DNA of 64,000 bases from Dactylonectria macrodidyma. Taxonomy: Eukaryota > Ascomycota > Sordariomycetes > Hypocreales > Nectriaceae. Location: NCBI GenBank assembly GCA_020744425.1, contig JAGMUV010000014.1, positions 372,001 through 436,000 of the forward strand. The letters run 5' to 3'. A program made the translations under genes and the position numbers. Of the stretch, positions 47,564-56,082 are shown in pieces; position 1 is the stretch's first letter; each line of letters opens with the position of its first letter. Under the pieces are notes generated by a model, which saw nothing but the letters and a program-made list of their open reading frames with translations, had not been told where the DNA came from and did no database searches.

Positions 47564-48847
47564 CTATTGCCTCAACGCATGAAGGATCAGCTTCTGATAT
47601 CCCTCTACAGCCGTTTCAAGATCAGCCACGGTCACGTTTTCATTGGCGCCGTGTGCAACCAGGATGTTTCCAGGGCCATAGAGGTATCTGGTGTGGTCGC
47701 CCTTAAAATTGGGGATGTCGGTACCGTAGTTGACGACAATGGTGTCAAAACCTAATGTGGTATTAGCATCGGGCCAAAAAAGTCGGGAGTGAGCCAACTT
47801 ACCTTCGACATCGCAATTGCTCTCGACCGACCCGTATCCTGGGGGGCATTCGAGCTCAAATGCATCCTCGTCAATCTCGGCAAAGATTTCCCGAACTCGT
47901 TTCTGCACAATCACAGCTCCCGATTCCTCAGGCCCAATGGCCACTCTGATGCCCAAGCCAACCTGCGCGTGCTCGGGGATGACATTGGCTGCCACTCCGC
48001 CGTTGAAGCGGCCGACGTTGACGGTCGAGTTTCCGAAGAGTTCGCTGCTACCGAGGTCGGTTTCGAAGATCTTGGCAAAGGCGCGGATCATGAGCTCGTT
48101 GGCCGACTTGCCCAGCCACGGGTAGCCGCTGTGGCCGGGGAAGCCCTTGGCGGTGACTTCGCAGAAGAGGGCGCCCTTGTGGCCGCATGCCAGCTTGTTC
48201 TCCGTTGGCTCGCCGAAGATGGCGGCGTCGAACTTGTAGGGGAGCTGCTTGCTAGCCACAGCATTGCTGAATTGGACCATGCCGTCGCCACTAACTTCCT
48301 CGCCGACGACAAATAGAAGCAGGACTTTGTTGCCGTCTACTTTGCCTTCTTTGAGCAGCTCTTCCAATGCAATAATCTGGGCGGCGACGCTGGCCTTGGC
48401 GTCGACACTCCCACGACCCCAAATCTTGGTCTCTCCGGTAATCTCGCCCTCGTCAATGCCGTACGGGATGTGCGGTGGGACAACATCGATATGACTCGAC
48501 ACTAGGACCTTGGGGTCGTGGTCGGCGCCAGCCCTCCAGGCCAAGACGTTGAAGCGGTCTTCATCGGGAGGCGTGTTGTTTCGGGGAGGCACAGGCTGGA
48601 GCTGCGTAGTGTAGCCTTGTTTCTCGAGGTACTTGGCGAGGACATGGCCAACGTGGTTCTCTGTGCCAGAGATGGACTCGGTCGTGATCAGGGTCTTATG
48701 CAGGTGCAGAAGCTCCGACCGGTACGAAGGCGCATCGGCACTGCTCCAGATCGGAGCTTGCTGGGGAGCTCCGAGAGGCGCCTGCTGCTCGGAGCACAGG
48801 GCGAGAGTCGCCGAGGCGATTGCGCATGCAATTGTGGCGGCTCGCAT
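47564..48847 (-). CDS. secreted M20-family metallopeptidase (carboxypeptidase-like)
   Basis: A signal peptide (MRAATIACAIASATLALCS) precedes an M20 di-zinc peptidase: SSHIDVVPP (metal His), GRGSVDAKAS (bridging Asp), VVGEEVSGDG (catalytic Glu and metal Glu), FGEPTE and C-terminal VAHGANENV (metal His). A dimerisation insert (GFPGHSGYPWLGKSANEL) is also seen. An intron at 47752-47802 (51 bp, GTAAGT...TTAG) is a multiple of three and has no stop, so the frame also reads through it, but the borders are clear. Mature length is about 390 residues of 410. The start is the ATG at 48847, where the signal peptide begins. The promoter is now only 190 bp from a transposon end. Confidence 0.87.
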   Translation of the reverse strand: MRAATIACAIASATLALCSEQQAPLGAPQQAPIWSSADAPSYRSELLHLHKTLITTESISGTENHVGHVLAKYLEKQGYTTQLQPVPPRNNTPPDEDRFNVLAWRAGADHDPKVLVSSHIDVVPPHIPYGIDEGEITGETKIWGRGSVDAKASVAAQIIALEELLKEGKVDGNKVLLLFVVGEEVSGDGMVQFSNAVASKQLPYKFDAAIFGEPTENKLACGHKGALFCEVTAKGFPGHSGYPWLGKSANELMIRAFAKIFETDLGSSELFGNSTVNVGRFNGGVAANVIPEHAQVGLGIRVAIGPEESGAVIVQKRVREIFAEIDEDAFELECPPGYGSVESNCDVEGKLAHSRLFWPDANTTLGFDTIVVNYGTDIPNFKGDHTRYLYGPGNILVAHGANENVTVADLETAVEGYQKLILHALRQ

Positions 48848-49032
48848 CGTGAAGGTCTTCGTGAGGCACAAAGAAGCACCGAGCAGAGAGAAATTGGGTG
48901 GTGGTGAGAGTGTTTCAATTGTCGGGGGAGGACAAGGAGCAGGAGGCTGGTTCGCTTTGGGTCGGCCAGCAATGGCATTATGACGCAAGAAGACTGCCCC
49001 ACCGAAGTCGGCGGCACAGTTATCTTACGAAG

Positions 49033-49037
49033 GGTGG
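49033..49037. repeat. target-site duplication, left copy
   Basis: GGTGG directly abuts the left terminal inverted repeat and is repeated at 54015-54019 next to the right one. A 5-bp duplication is typical of integrase/DDE insertion. Confidence 0.75.
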
Positions 49038-49072
49038 TACGGAAGTCCATAGGGGGCACAGTTCCAAAACCC
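49038..49072 (+). repeat. left terminal inverted repeat
   Basis: 35 bp, perfect inverse of 53980-54014. It includes GGGGGCACAGTTCCAAAACC toward the interior. Confidence 0.92.
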
Positions 49073-49553
49073 AATTTGTGGTGTTTTTGGGTAGGGGCAC
49101 ACCCACCGTACGGCCCCGTTTGAAGCATTATCGCTCGATCAAATCGCTTAGTCATCCAAAGTCAACATGCATTCATCGCCAGCTGGTCACATGCACTCGC
49201 CTCATTCTCCTCACAACAGGCTACGAGCCTCTCTTTCTTTTCTTCTTCCTTCTTCAATCCCAATTTGGAGGTAAAAATAGCCTCCTTTTGCAAAATAACG
49301 CCGCCGCAATGCGCTTTGCGTGGGCGTCCAATCTGCTACGATATTGCAGGGTTGCACGCTACATTTTGATATGCATTTTGCCCATATTGGCGGACCCACG
49401 CGCGCCTACGATTTTCCGCAGTACGTACTGTCGCAGGCTAACCGTTGCCGAGGCAGGAACCCCACAAGCCTTCCAGACCCAATACACCCCATACGCGCCC
49501 GTACGTAAGCAAATTCAACAAATTCGACTTCGTACGACTACGGATTGCCCATC
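49073..49553 (+). promoter_or_regulatory. left non-coding arm, promoter of the DUF3716-like gene
   Basis: 481 bp between the left TIR and the first start codon. CGTACG occurs at 49107, 49500 and 49531, the last 18 bp before the ATG. A 12-mer at 49077-49088 recurs inverted just outside the right end (54023-54034). Confidence 0.45.
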
Positions 49554-50386
49554 ATGGCCAGCACTCGCAAGAAGGATGACAAGGACAAGGGAAAGGAGGC
49601 GGAGAAGGAGAGAAAGCGACTCGAAAAGGAAAAGGAGAAGCAAGACAAACTGCTTCGTAAGGCTGCTTTCGACCTCCTACGTGAGGATTTTGGAGAGGAA
49701 AAATTCAGCAAGCTGCCTAAGGAAGTGCTGGAGATTGACACTCGTACTTTCACGTACAAGGGTGAACAGCCCTCTGAGAACCCGGATCTTACCGTTTGGG
49801 CTCTGATGAATGCCCTGAAGGGTAGCAGCAAGAAGGGTTTCGCTGCCATTGACTCCACCAAGGTTTGTACCTGCAGATCAGCGTACTAGTTCGTCCTAAC
49901 TCGTATCAGGAAATACGTCTGCTTGAGCTCAACTATAAGACGGACAGCAAGTCCATGAAGAAGACCGCCCCCGTCCTTAACTTTCGCGGCAGTCAGAATT
50001 GTGATGCTATGCTCCGCCACCTATACGGTAACGAACGTGAGGATACGGAGCGCTGCAACAAGTGCACAGGCCAGAACGGAGCCTTTAACAAGTGTATTGT
50101 CTCTGACACTCACCCGCATGCTTGTGCCAATTGCGATTGGAACCGTTCTAGCCAGGCGTGTTCTCTCAGTAAGTACTTACACTCACGCACCTATATGCGC
50201 TACTAATTAGTAGTAGGCAAGCAAAGCACTAAGCGCAAGGCCGATGACTTCGACTCCGATAGTGATAGTACGGACCCGATGGAGGACTTTGACCGCAAGA
50301 CGCTCTTGAAGATGTCCAAGTTCTTTAAGGATGCTGCTGATAAGAAGAAGAGAAAGAAGGGGGGCACCCCTTCGAAGAAAGACTAA
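49554..50386 (+). CDS. transposon-borne Cys-rich protein (DUF3716-like)
   Basis: Three exons (49554-49862, 49910-50168, 50217-50386) give 245 residues. The N-terminus is a highly charged Lys/Glu helix (about residues 5-35, likely coiled coil). A Cys-rich module follows with spacing C-x2-C-x9-C-x9-C-x2-C-x8-C (Cys152, 155, 165, 175, 178, 187), consistent with a zinc-binding fold and with the fungal DUF3716 family as I recall it. The C-terminus has an acidic DSDSDSTDPMEDFD patch and a basic tail (KKKRKKGG), a probable nuclear signal. Function is unknown. Inside a transposon it may be a DNA-binding accessory or regulator (inference). Start ATG 49554; the few codons upstream begin at TTG. Confidence 0.8.
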
Positions 50387-50928
50387 AGTATATCACTCTT
50401 TATAGGAGAATATGAGCTTATACTGACCCTTTTTCTAGTCTACTTAGTCGTCTTCTGTCACCTCTGTTTCTAAGAATCTGAGGTAAAATTTCATTTTATA
50501 ATCTGAATAAAAACGCGAATGATATTTTAGTGTATGACTGCATGCAATAGTATATAGAAGCATATAGAGCATTACGATACTTAATTACTAGCTAGGGTCT
50601 GAAATGAAATTTACTTTAGTCTGGATTTTTTTTTTACGTATAGAAGATATAAAGTAATTATTTGCCTTAACATCTAAGGAGTATTGCAGGGTAGAGTCTC
50701 GTAGTGTATCGTACGATTACTAACGACCACTAGTAGCTTTGCCCCTGAATTGCTTAATCAGGCTCTAGCTCGAAAATTAAGATTACGCTCTCATATGGCC
50801 ACGTATGCGGACATACGTACGAAAAAGATTTTCAGCGCCAGCTGTTAAATCTAAAGCTCGAATTTTCGATTTTTAGTACGAGGCTGTACTTCTCGCTATG
50901 GCCTCATACGAGCCCCGAAGTTAACGCA
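50387..50928. other. AT-rich spacer inside the transposon
   Basis: 542 bp between the DUF3716-like and transposase genes, clearly AT-rich (for example 50450-50680). CGTACG is at 50710 and 50816; the latter may be part of the transposase promoter. No coding content. Confidence 0.5.
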
Positions 50929-52552
50929 ATGGGCCGCCCTTCGATTGACTTATCTTCATTTCGCATACAAATTCAACAATGGAAGAATGATGACCATCTC
51001 ACATACGATCAAATCGTCACACGCCTTAATGAGCATTTCCACGTCAAAGTGGGACGTACGACCGTGTATCGCAGCCTCAAAAGTTGGAATGTCTCGATCA
51101 AACAATACACCGAAGACTCAGAACACCTTCGTCAGCACATTAAAGACTTATTCTTTAATAAGGTCTTGAACGATCACTTTATGCTTCTGAAGCTCCATTC
51201 TGATGGTTTTATTATCACGAAGACTGGACTTGAACGCATACGCCGGGACCTTGGGCTTTGGCGCCGTCAAGACCCCGAACAGATATCAGAAAGCCTACGC
51301 GAATTGCGCCGTTTCTTTGAAAACGAGTCCGAACAGAGCACTAAGCTTAAAGACTTTGGCCGTACGTATCTCTACGCAAAGGTCCGTCGAGCTGGACTCG
51401 TACTCAGTCGCCGGGCGCTGTACGAAGGCTTTCGTGAGTTTTATCCCGGAAGTATTACCGAACGTTGGAATACAATGCGATATCGCCGAGGTGGATGGAC
51501 AGCCCCTGGCCCTGACTTCATGTGGTCTCTTGATGCCTATGATAAATTGAAGGCTTGGGGCTTTGAGATTTACGCTTCAATTGACGTATACTCACGGTTT
51601 ATTACGTGGTTTTATATTGGCATATCAGCCAACACGTCACGGAGTGTTGTTGCGCAATACCTTCACGTACTTTCAGAACGCCAGACAATGCCCAATATCA
51701 TCCGTTCGGACCGCGGCCGAGAGACAATTCTAATGGCTGGAGCACATTTCTACCTTTCGAAAGAACGCGTGCGCGTACAGGATAGTATTCAGCAAGACGT
51801 GCACTTCCAAGACTGTTGGGCCTACGGCAAGAGCACGAATAACCAGAAGATTGAAAGCTGGTGGCTTCGGCTAAGTCGAGGCAGGGCTAAGTTCTGGCGG
51901 GTAAGTATAGGCTAATATCTTTATTTATGATAGCGTATTGATGTGTTCTTAGGAGTATTTCTCTGAAATCACGGGACTTACATATTTCTCGGATGACTCC
52001 ATACCTGACCGTATTGCGATGCTTTATATCTTTATGCCAATTTTGAGAGAGGAATTCGCCGACTTCGTACACATGTGGAATGTGCATTACATTCGTAAAC
52101 AGCGCAATAGGCCACATGTTGTTCCCGGGCAACCATGGAACCTTTACTTTCAGCCCGAGGCCCGACAAGTGAGAAGCTGGGCAGAGGTCATCCCTCAGGG
52201 ACGACTAGATACGCTTCAGAATATCTTCTCAGAAGACCATATTGACCTTGACGCTTACTTACCTGAGCATACGATAGCTATTTGCGATCGTATACTCCAA
52301 AGCCGTCAAGACCACCCACAAGATCCAGTAGAACGGCCACATCTTTCTACATATCTCTTCTTACGGCAGCATTTGCAGCAGTATATTATCAATCAAGAAT
52401 CACCGGCTCTAGAGCTACTATCAACACCTACGGGTGGACTTGACCGCGTACGAGATCATTTGGCAGCGAATGATATTGATGCTACTACGCTTGATAGGCT
52501 CGAAAATGAGATTGGAGAGGAGGTTGATAATATTGACGAGCAGGAGGACTAA
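50929..52552 (+). CDS. DDE integrase-fold transposase
   Basis: Two exons (50929-51900, 51953-52552) give 523 residues. Residues about 22-55 look like a helix-turn-helix (TYDQIVTRLNEHF...GRTTVYRSLKSW). An RNase H-like core follows with the catalytic triad readable as Asp202 (SLDAYDKL), Asp261 (RSDRGRE) and Glu309 (NNQKIESWW), with strands between (YASIDVYSRFITWFYIG). The pattern, DxYDKL...G-hydrophobic-IDxxSR...RxDRGxE...QxIESWW, matches the integrase-core family scattered in animals and fungi rather than mariner, hAT or MULE. No H2C2 zinc finger or chromodomain is visible. The acidic C-terminus (IGEEVDNIDEQED) may be an interaction tail. All three catalytic residues are present, so the enzyme may be active. 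Confidence 0.85.
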
Positions 52553-52597
52553 CCATATAACCAAATACGTACATAATCGAAGCATTTCGCCCTCAAA

Positions 52598-53734
52598 TTA
52601 ATCTCTATTCTTATTCTTCCCCCTCCCAGCTCGAAAAGGAAGCTTCTTCTCAGGTGAACCCCCCTGTGTTTCTGACTGTTCGATATCGCTCGTAAAAGGA
52701 TTACTCAGTGCGGCATCGTTCGAAGCTATATCTGTGACTGTAATACACCCCGCGATAACCTCATCTTTGACTTGAGTCTTGATGGGGCTTCGAGCTTCGA
52801 GCTTCATTGGTGCCAGAGATAGCACTGGGGCTTTGAATTCGTCCTTACTGGTTGATACGCGCCCTGACTTTGCGGTACGTGGAACCTTGGACTTGACAGG
52901 GCTTGGCGTTGACATATCCGAGTCTATATCAGAAGGCCCGTGATCGATAGCCCTTTTGCGGCCACGTACGGCTCTCAACGGCCTCTGGCAGTCGTCATCA
53001 GGTCGGGGTCCCTCGTTGAAGAGCCAAAAAGTGAGATTGGCTGTATCACGTTGCTTTGTAACGGTGATATTCCCCTGGCTGAATAGATCTCCTAGCGTAA
53101 CGGTATTGTACGCTCCACTAGGGAAGTATACGGGTCCAGAAGTAGCGCCAACTGTTGATACGGAATGAACGACTTGCCACTCTTTCTCCTTGAGGCGTTC
53201 ATCGCATTGCTCGACGATGAATCTGATCATTGAGCTATGGGATGAAAACTTACGCCCTAGTACGACTTTAACAGATCCAGTACGCTTTCCAGCGTGCCGA
53301 ATTCCCTTGTACACTGGAATCGTGATGCCTGGGATGCTCTCATCGATGTAGCCGTCACCAATCCAGAAGATTGCTGATACTTCAACAACGACTGGGTCCT
53401 TGTGGATCCGTGTGGCTGCGATACTGCTCTGCCGGTTCTGTACAGCCATCATAGTCGAAGTCTGATAGGTGTCAGGCATTGGCACTATTGTAGAAGAAGT
53501 AGTGATTATGCCCCGTGAGGCAGTGTTCTTTGCCGTAGAGGTCCGTTGTGTTGAAGGCGAATCAACAGTCAGGTCGATCGAAACAGGGGCTACATTGTGT
53601 GAAGCCGTAGGGAGTCGTTGAGCGCAATGCGGGCAATAAAGAGCCCCAGGAAACTTCGTACGGATATCCGCATGACGAGTACGTTGTCGTGCTGATGGAC
53701 AATATTCTGTTTGAGGAGGTGAAGCAGGCTCCAT
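52598..53734 (-). CDS. transposon-borne protein with SUMO-interaction-like motif
   Basis: Single exon, 378 residues, convergent with the transposase (45 bp between the stops). A CxxC pair (Cys34, Cys37) with a nearby His lies at the N-terminus. Residues 53-56 IDLT followed by VDSP form a classic SUMO-interacting motif. A central globular part (about residues 110-260) has KVVLGRKFSSHSSMIRFIVE and LTFWLFNEGP. The C-terminal third is Ser/Pro/Lys-rich with a basic cluster and looks disordered. No known family was recognised. It could help target or regulate transposition through SUMO-modified chromatin proteins (inference). The start is ATG 53734; the frame extends upstream only from TTG. Confidence 0.72.
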   Translation of the reverse strand: MEPASPPQTEYCPSARQRTRHADIRTKFPGALYCPHCAQRLPTASHNVAPVSIDLTVDSPSTQRTSTAKNTASRGIITTSSTIVPMPDTYQTSTMMAVQNRQSSIAATRIHKDPVVVEVSAIFWIGDGYIDESIPGITIPVYKGIRHAGKRTGSVKVVLGRKFSSHSSMIRFIVEQCDERLKEKEWQVVHSVSTVGATSGPVYFPSGAYNTVTLGDLFSQGNITVTKQRDTANLTFWLFNEGPRPDDDCQRPLRAVRGRKRAIDHGPSDIDSDMSTPSPVKSKVPRTAKSGRVSTSKDEFKAPVLSLAPMKLEARSPIKTQVKDEVIAGCITVTDIASNDAALSNPFTSDIEQSETQGGSPEKKLPFRAGRGKNKNRD

Positions 53735-53777
53735 GTTGAAAGAAGGTAGAAAGTTGATAGAGAGCAGTGAAAGTGTG

Positions 53778-53803
53778 CGTACGAGCTCGTACGAATTCGT
53801 ACG
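53778..53803. promoter_or_regulatory. three CGTACG palindromes at exact 10-bp spacing
   Basis: CGTACG begins at 53778, 53788 and 53798, so the copies lie on one face of the helix, about 45-70 bp upstream of the third gene's ATG. The same hexamer lies near the starts of the other two genes (49531; 50816). A binding site for a transposon-encoded protein is an inference. Confidence 0.5.
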
Positions 53804-53979
53804 CAATCTTATACCCCTTTCACCTTATACTAAATTGGCCCGGCAATGGGCAATGGAAGGTCCCTTGTACACCGGTAAAGCAATTTTCTCCTTGAAATTA
53901 CGATACGGGCTCGTATGTGGCTAAGCAGAAGGATAAATACACATTGGGGTTAGTCTAGTGATATAAAAAAGAGGGCTGG

Positions 53980-54014
53980 GGGTTTTGGAACTGTGCCCCC
54001 TATGGACTTCCGTA
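53980..54014 (-). repeat. right terminal inverted repeat
   Basis: Exact 35-bp reverse complement of 49038-49072, ending ...GGACTTCCGTA. Confidence 0.92.
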
Positions 54015-54019
54015 GGTGG
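54015..54019. repeat. target-site duplication, right copy
   Basis: GGTGG, same as 49033-49037. It is also the first five bases of the AT-rich inverted-repeat segment at 54015-54236, so coincidence should be considered. Confidence 0.7.
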
Positions 54020-54236
54020 CAGAAAAACACCACACATCAGAGCGCACTACTATACTTTATACCTTTAGTATTAAATTAGTAAATTTAATGTAAGATGATA
54101 ACTCATAGCCGTATTTGGGTTACCTTATGAACTATTTTATATATATTTCGTACCTTAATTTAGTAGTAATTTAGTTATTATAATGAGCCTATTTTATGCT
54201 CGCTGTTGTTGTTGTGTGCGGTGTTTTCCTTCCCCC
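54015..54236. repeat. AT-rich segment with degenerate 22-bp inverted ends (MITE-like)
   Basis: About 220 bp, very AT-rich (TTAGTA-type words), starting directly at the transposon's right end. The first 22 bases match the reverse complement of 54215-54236 at 18 of 22 positions. It may be a small non-autonomous element, or a remnant of an older copy, into whose edge the larger transposon inserted. The assignment is tentative. Confidence 0.4.
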
Positions 54237-54510
54237 AGACGCTTACATGCAACATCGCCAAAACGATAACATTCATTGCAGGGTCAAAAATAACTCAGAA
54301 TTGATCGGTCATAACTAGCATCATTGAGTATTCTTGTATTATTACCTCATTAGGCAATGATATCGTCCCCAAGTCAGACAGGGCGTGACGCCCGTGAAGA
54401 GTAACACGCAACCTTGGTCTCGGTCCGCAGCGTTTGATCCATACGCCGCTATTATCGCCGCTTACACCGTTACACGGCCCCCTGCTAGCCACCTTGATTG
54501 GCTACTCGAA
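54237..54510. other. 3' flank of the bicupin gene
   Basis: Short stretch between the AT-rich segment and the bicupin stop codon. Nothing was recognised. Confidence 0.4.
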
Positions 54511-56082
54511 TTATGCGATCAACACCTGCTTCTCCTTCTTCAAAGACTCGACAAAGCTGACGGACACGTTGAGCGTCTGCGCGACAATCTCCGGAGGTGT
54601 AAGCGCCAGCCACTGGGTTAAGGAGATGTCTGCAACACGTTCAGACCGGTAAACCTCTACCCAGACCAGGTCTTCCGTCTCGGATGTGTTCTCAATGTAG
54701 TGCCTGGGAATTCACGCATCAGTTGACTGTAAAAGGTTGGCATTTTCTAGCTCGGCCATCTTACCCGGAGTTGTCGGGGAACGCGGCCGTGTCGCCGGCC
54801 GAAAAGTCAAAAGTTCGGGCGGCTGCGTTGCCGATAAAGACGGTGGCCCGGCCCGTTCCCTTGTGGAAGTACAGCCACTCCTCAGCCTGTTCCCGCGTTA
54901 GTCGCAAAATTCTCCAAAATGAAACTGCCTGAGTTCCACCAAAGACCGCTTACATTTGGGTGCCAGTGCAGCTCTCGCAGGCCGCCGGGCTTCAGTGTGA
55001 CAAACGTGGCAGCCAGGGTCTTGCTGACGGGGAAGTTGGTCGAGTCGATCTTGTAAAACTCGCCGCCGGATCCGCCAATCTTTTCAGGCTCATGCTGGAG
55101 AGTGCGATACACGAAAGAGCTGTCGCCGTTGAGAGTGCCAGCAGGTCCATCTGTAACGTTCTTCTTGCTGACTTCGGAGGGCAAGATGTACGGATTGGGG
55201 CTGGTGACGTTCTCGAAGACTTCTGGATCGACACCAAAGTTCTTGGCGAGGATGTGCTTGGGGGTGTGGTTGATCCAGTCATCGACCATAAATGTGGTTC
55301 TACAATTAAAAAATGTGAGCGAGCCCTCCATCAACTTTGTAAAGGGCAAAACTTACCCAGCCTTGTCAAAGTCGGCATCGTCAAAGACCAACAGGTACTC
55401 GTTCTCTTCGTCGAGTCCCTGAATGGTGTGGGCAGCGCCCTTGGGGAAATACCAAATGTCACCATAGCCGAGGTCCTCGACTTGGTATCTGCCGAACTCG
55501 TCCACGGCGGAAATGCGAACGGAGCCATTGTAGACAATGCCCCATTCAGCCTATTGCAGAGATTAACCACTTGTTCTGTGGACTGATTAAAGGTCGGTGG
55601 TTAGCGGGGCACTTACAACACGGTGCCAATGAAGCTCGCGGATGGCGCCCTTCCTGAGATGTTGCTGGGCACCCGAGATGTCGTGACTCGATGGAAGATC
55701 TTGAATCACTTGCTCGCGAACCCAGCCGCCCTTCAAGATTCGGGTCTTTGAGTCGGAGAAACTCCACTTGAGGTTCGGAACAATACCGTTGTCAGTCGGC
55801 TGCTGGCCGAGATTGTCGGGGTTCTGAAGATCAAGCTCCTTGTTGGTGCCTCCTAATTGTAGGCGCAAATATTAGCACAACCTAGGAATGAAGGTCAGAA
55901 AGATGTTCAAGTGGTAGATCCATACCTAGGATAGGTCCGCCTTTTCCCTTGCCATCGTCGGGAATTCCCTGGTCGAACTTCGCGTCTCGCTTCTGAAGCT
56001 CAACAACCTGGGGAGCCGCAGCAACAAATTGAGTTGCGAACGAGAGGGCCAATGAGGCCGACAACATAGAGGGGTATTTCAT
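54511..56082 (-). CDS. secreted bicupin, oxalate decarboxylase family
   Basis: The signal peptide (start 56082; MKYPSMLSASLALSFATQFV) is followed by a KR-like propeptide site (ELQKRDAK). At least six exons are joined by short introns. Cupin 1 shows ELHWH...EWGIVYNGSVRI...GDIWYFPKGAAHTIQG. Cupin 2 shows ELHWHPNAEEWLYFHKGTGR...GDTAAFPDNSGHYIEN. Both keep the HxH...E...H manganese ligands. The family cleaves oxalate to formate and CO2 (or, less often, oxidises it) and is secreted by fungi to handle self-made or host oxalate. The C-terminus ends in KEKQVLIA at 54511. Decarboxylase versus oxidase cannot be decided without the lid loop alignment. Confidence 0.88.

Larger units (their letters stand above)
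49038..54014. mobile_element. complete-looking DNA transposon with 35-bp TIRs and three genes
   Basis: A 4,977-bp element. The left end starts TACGGAAGTCCATAGGGGGC and runs to 49072. The exact reverse complement of all 35 bp is at 53980-54014. Both ends are flanked by GGTGG. Inside are a Cys-rich DUF3716-like gene, a DDE integrase-fold transposase and a third gene on the opposite strand. All three are open with clean introns. Base use is more A/T-rich in the non-coding parts than in the host, and CGTACG recurs throughout. The absence of stops or heavy C-to-T damage suggests recent insertion. It is not an LTR element (no long direct repeats or reverse transcriptase) and not a Starship (no tyrosine recombinase). 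Family assignment is open. Confidence 0.9.

Noticed and set aside
49038..54014. Starship or LTR retrotransposon identity for the element
   Set aside because: No DUF3435 tyrosine recombinase, no long direct repeats, no reverse transcriptase, protease or primer-binding site. It has short perfect inverted ends and a DDE core instead.
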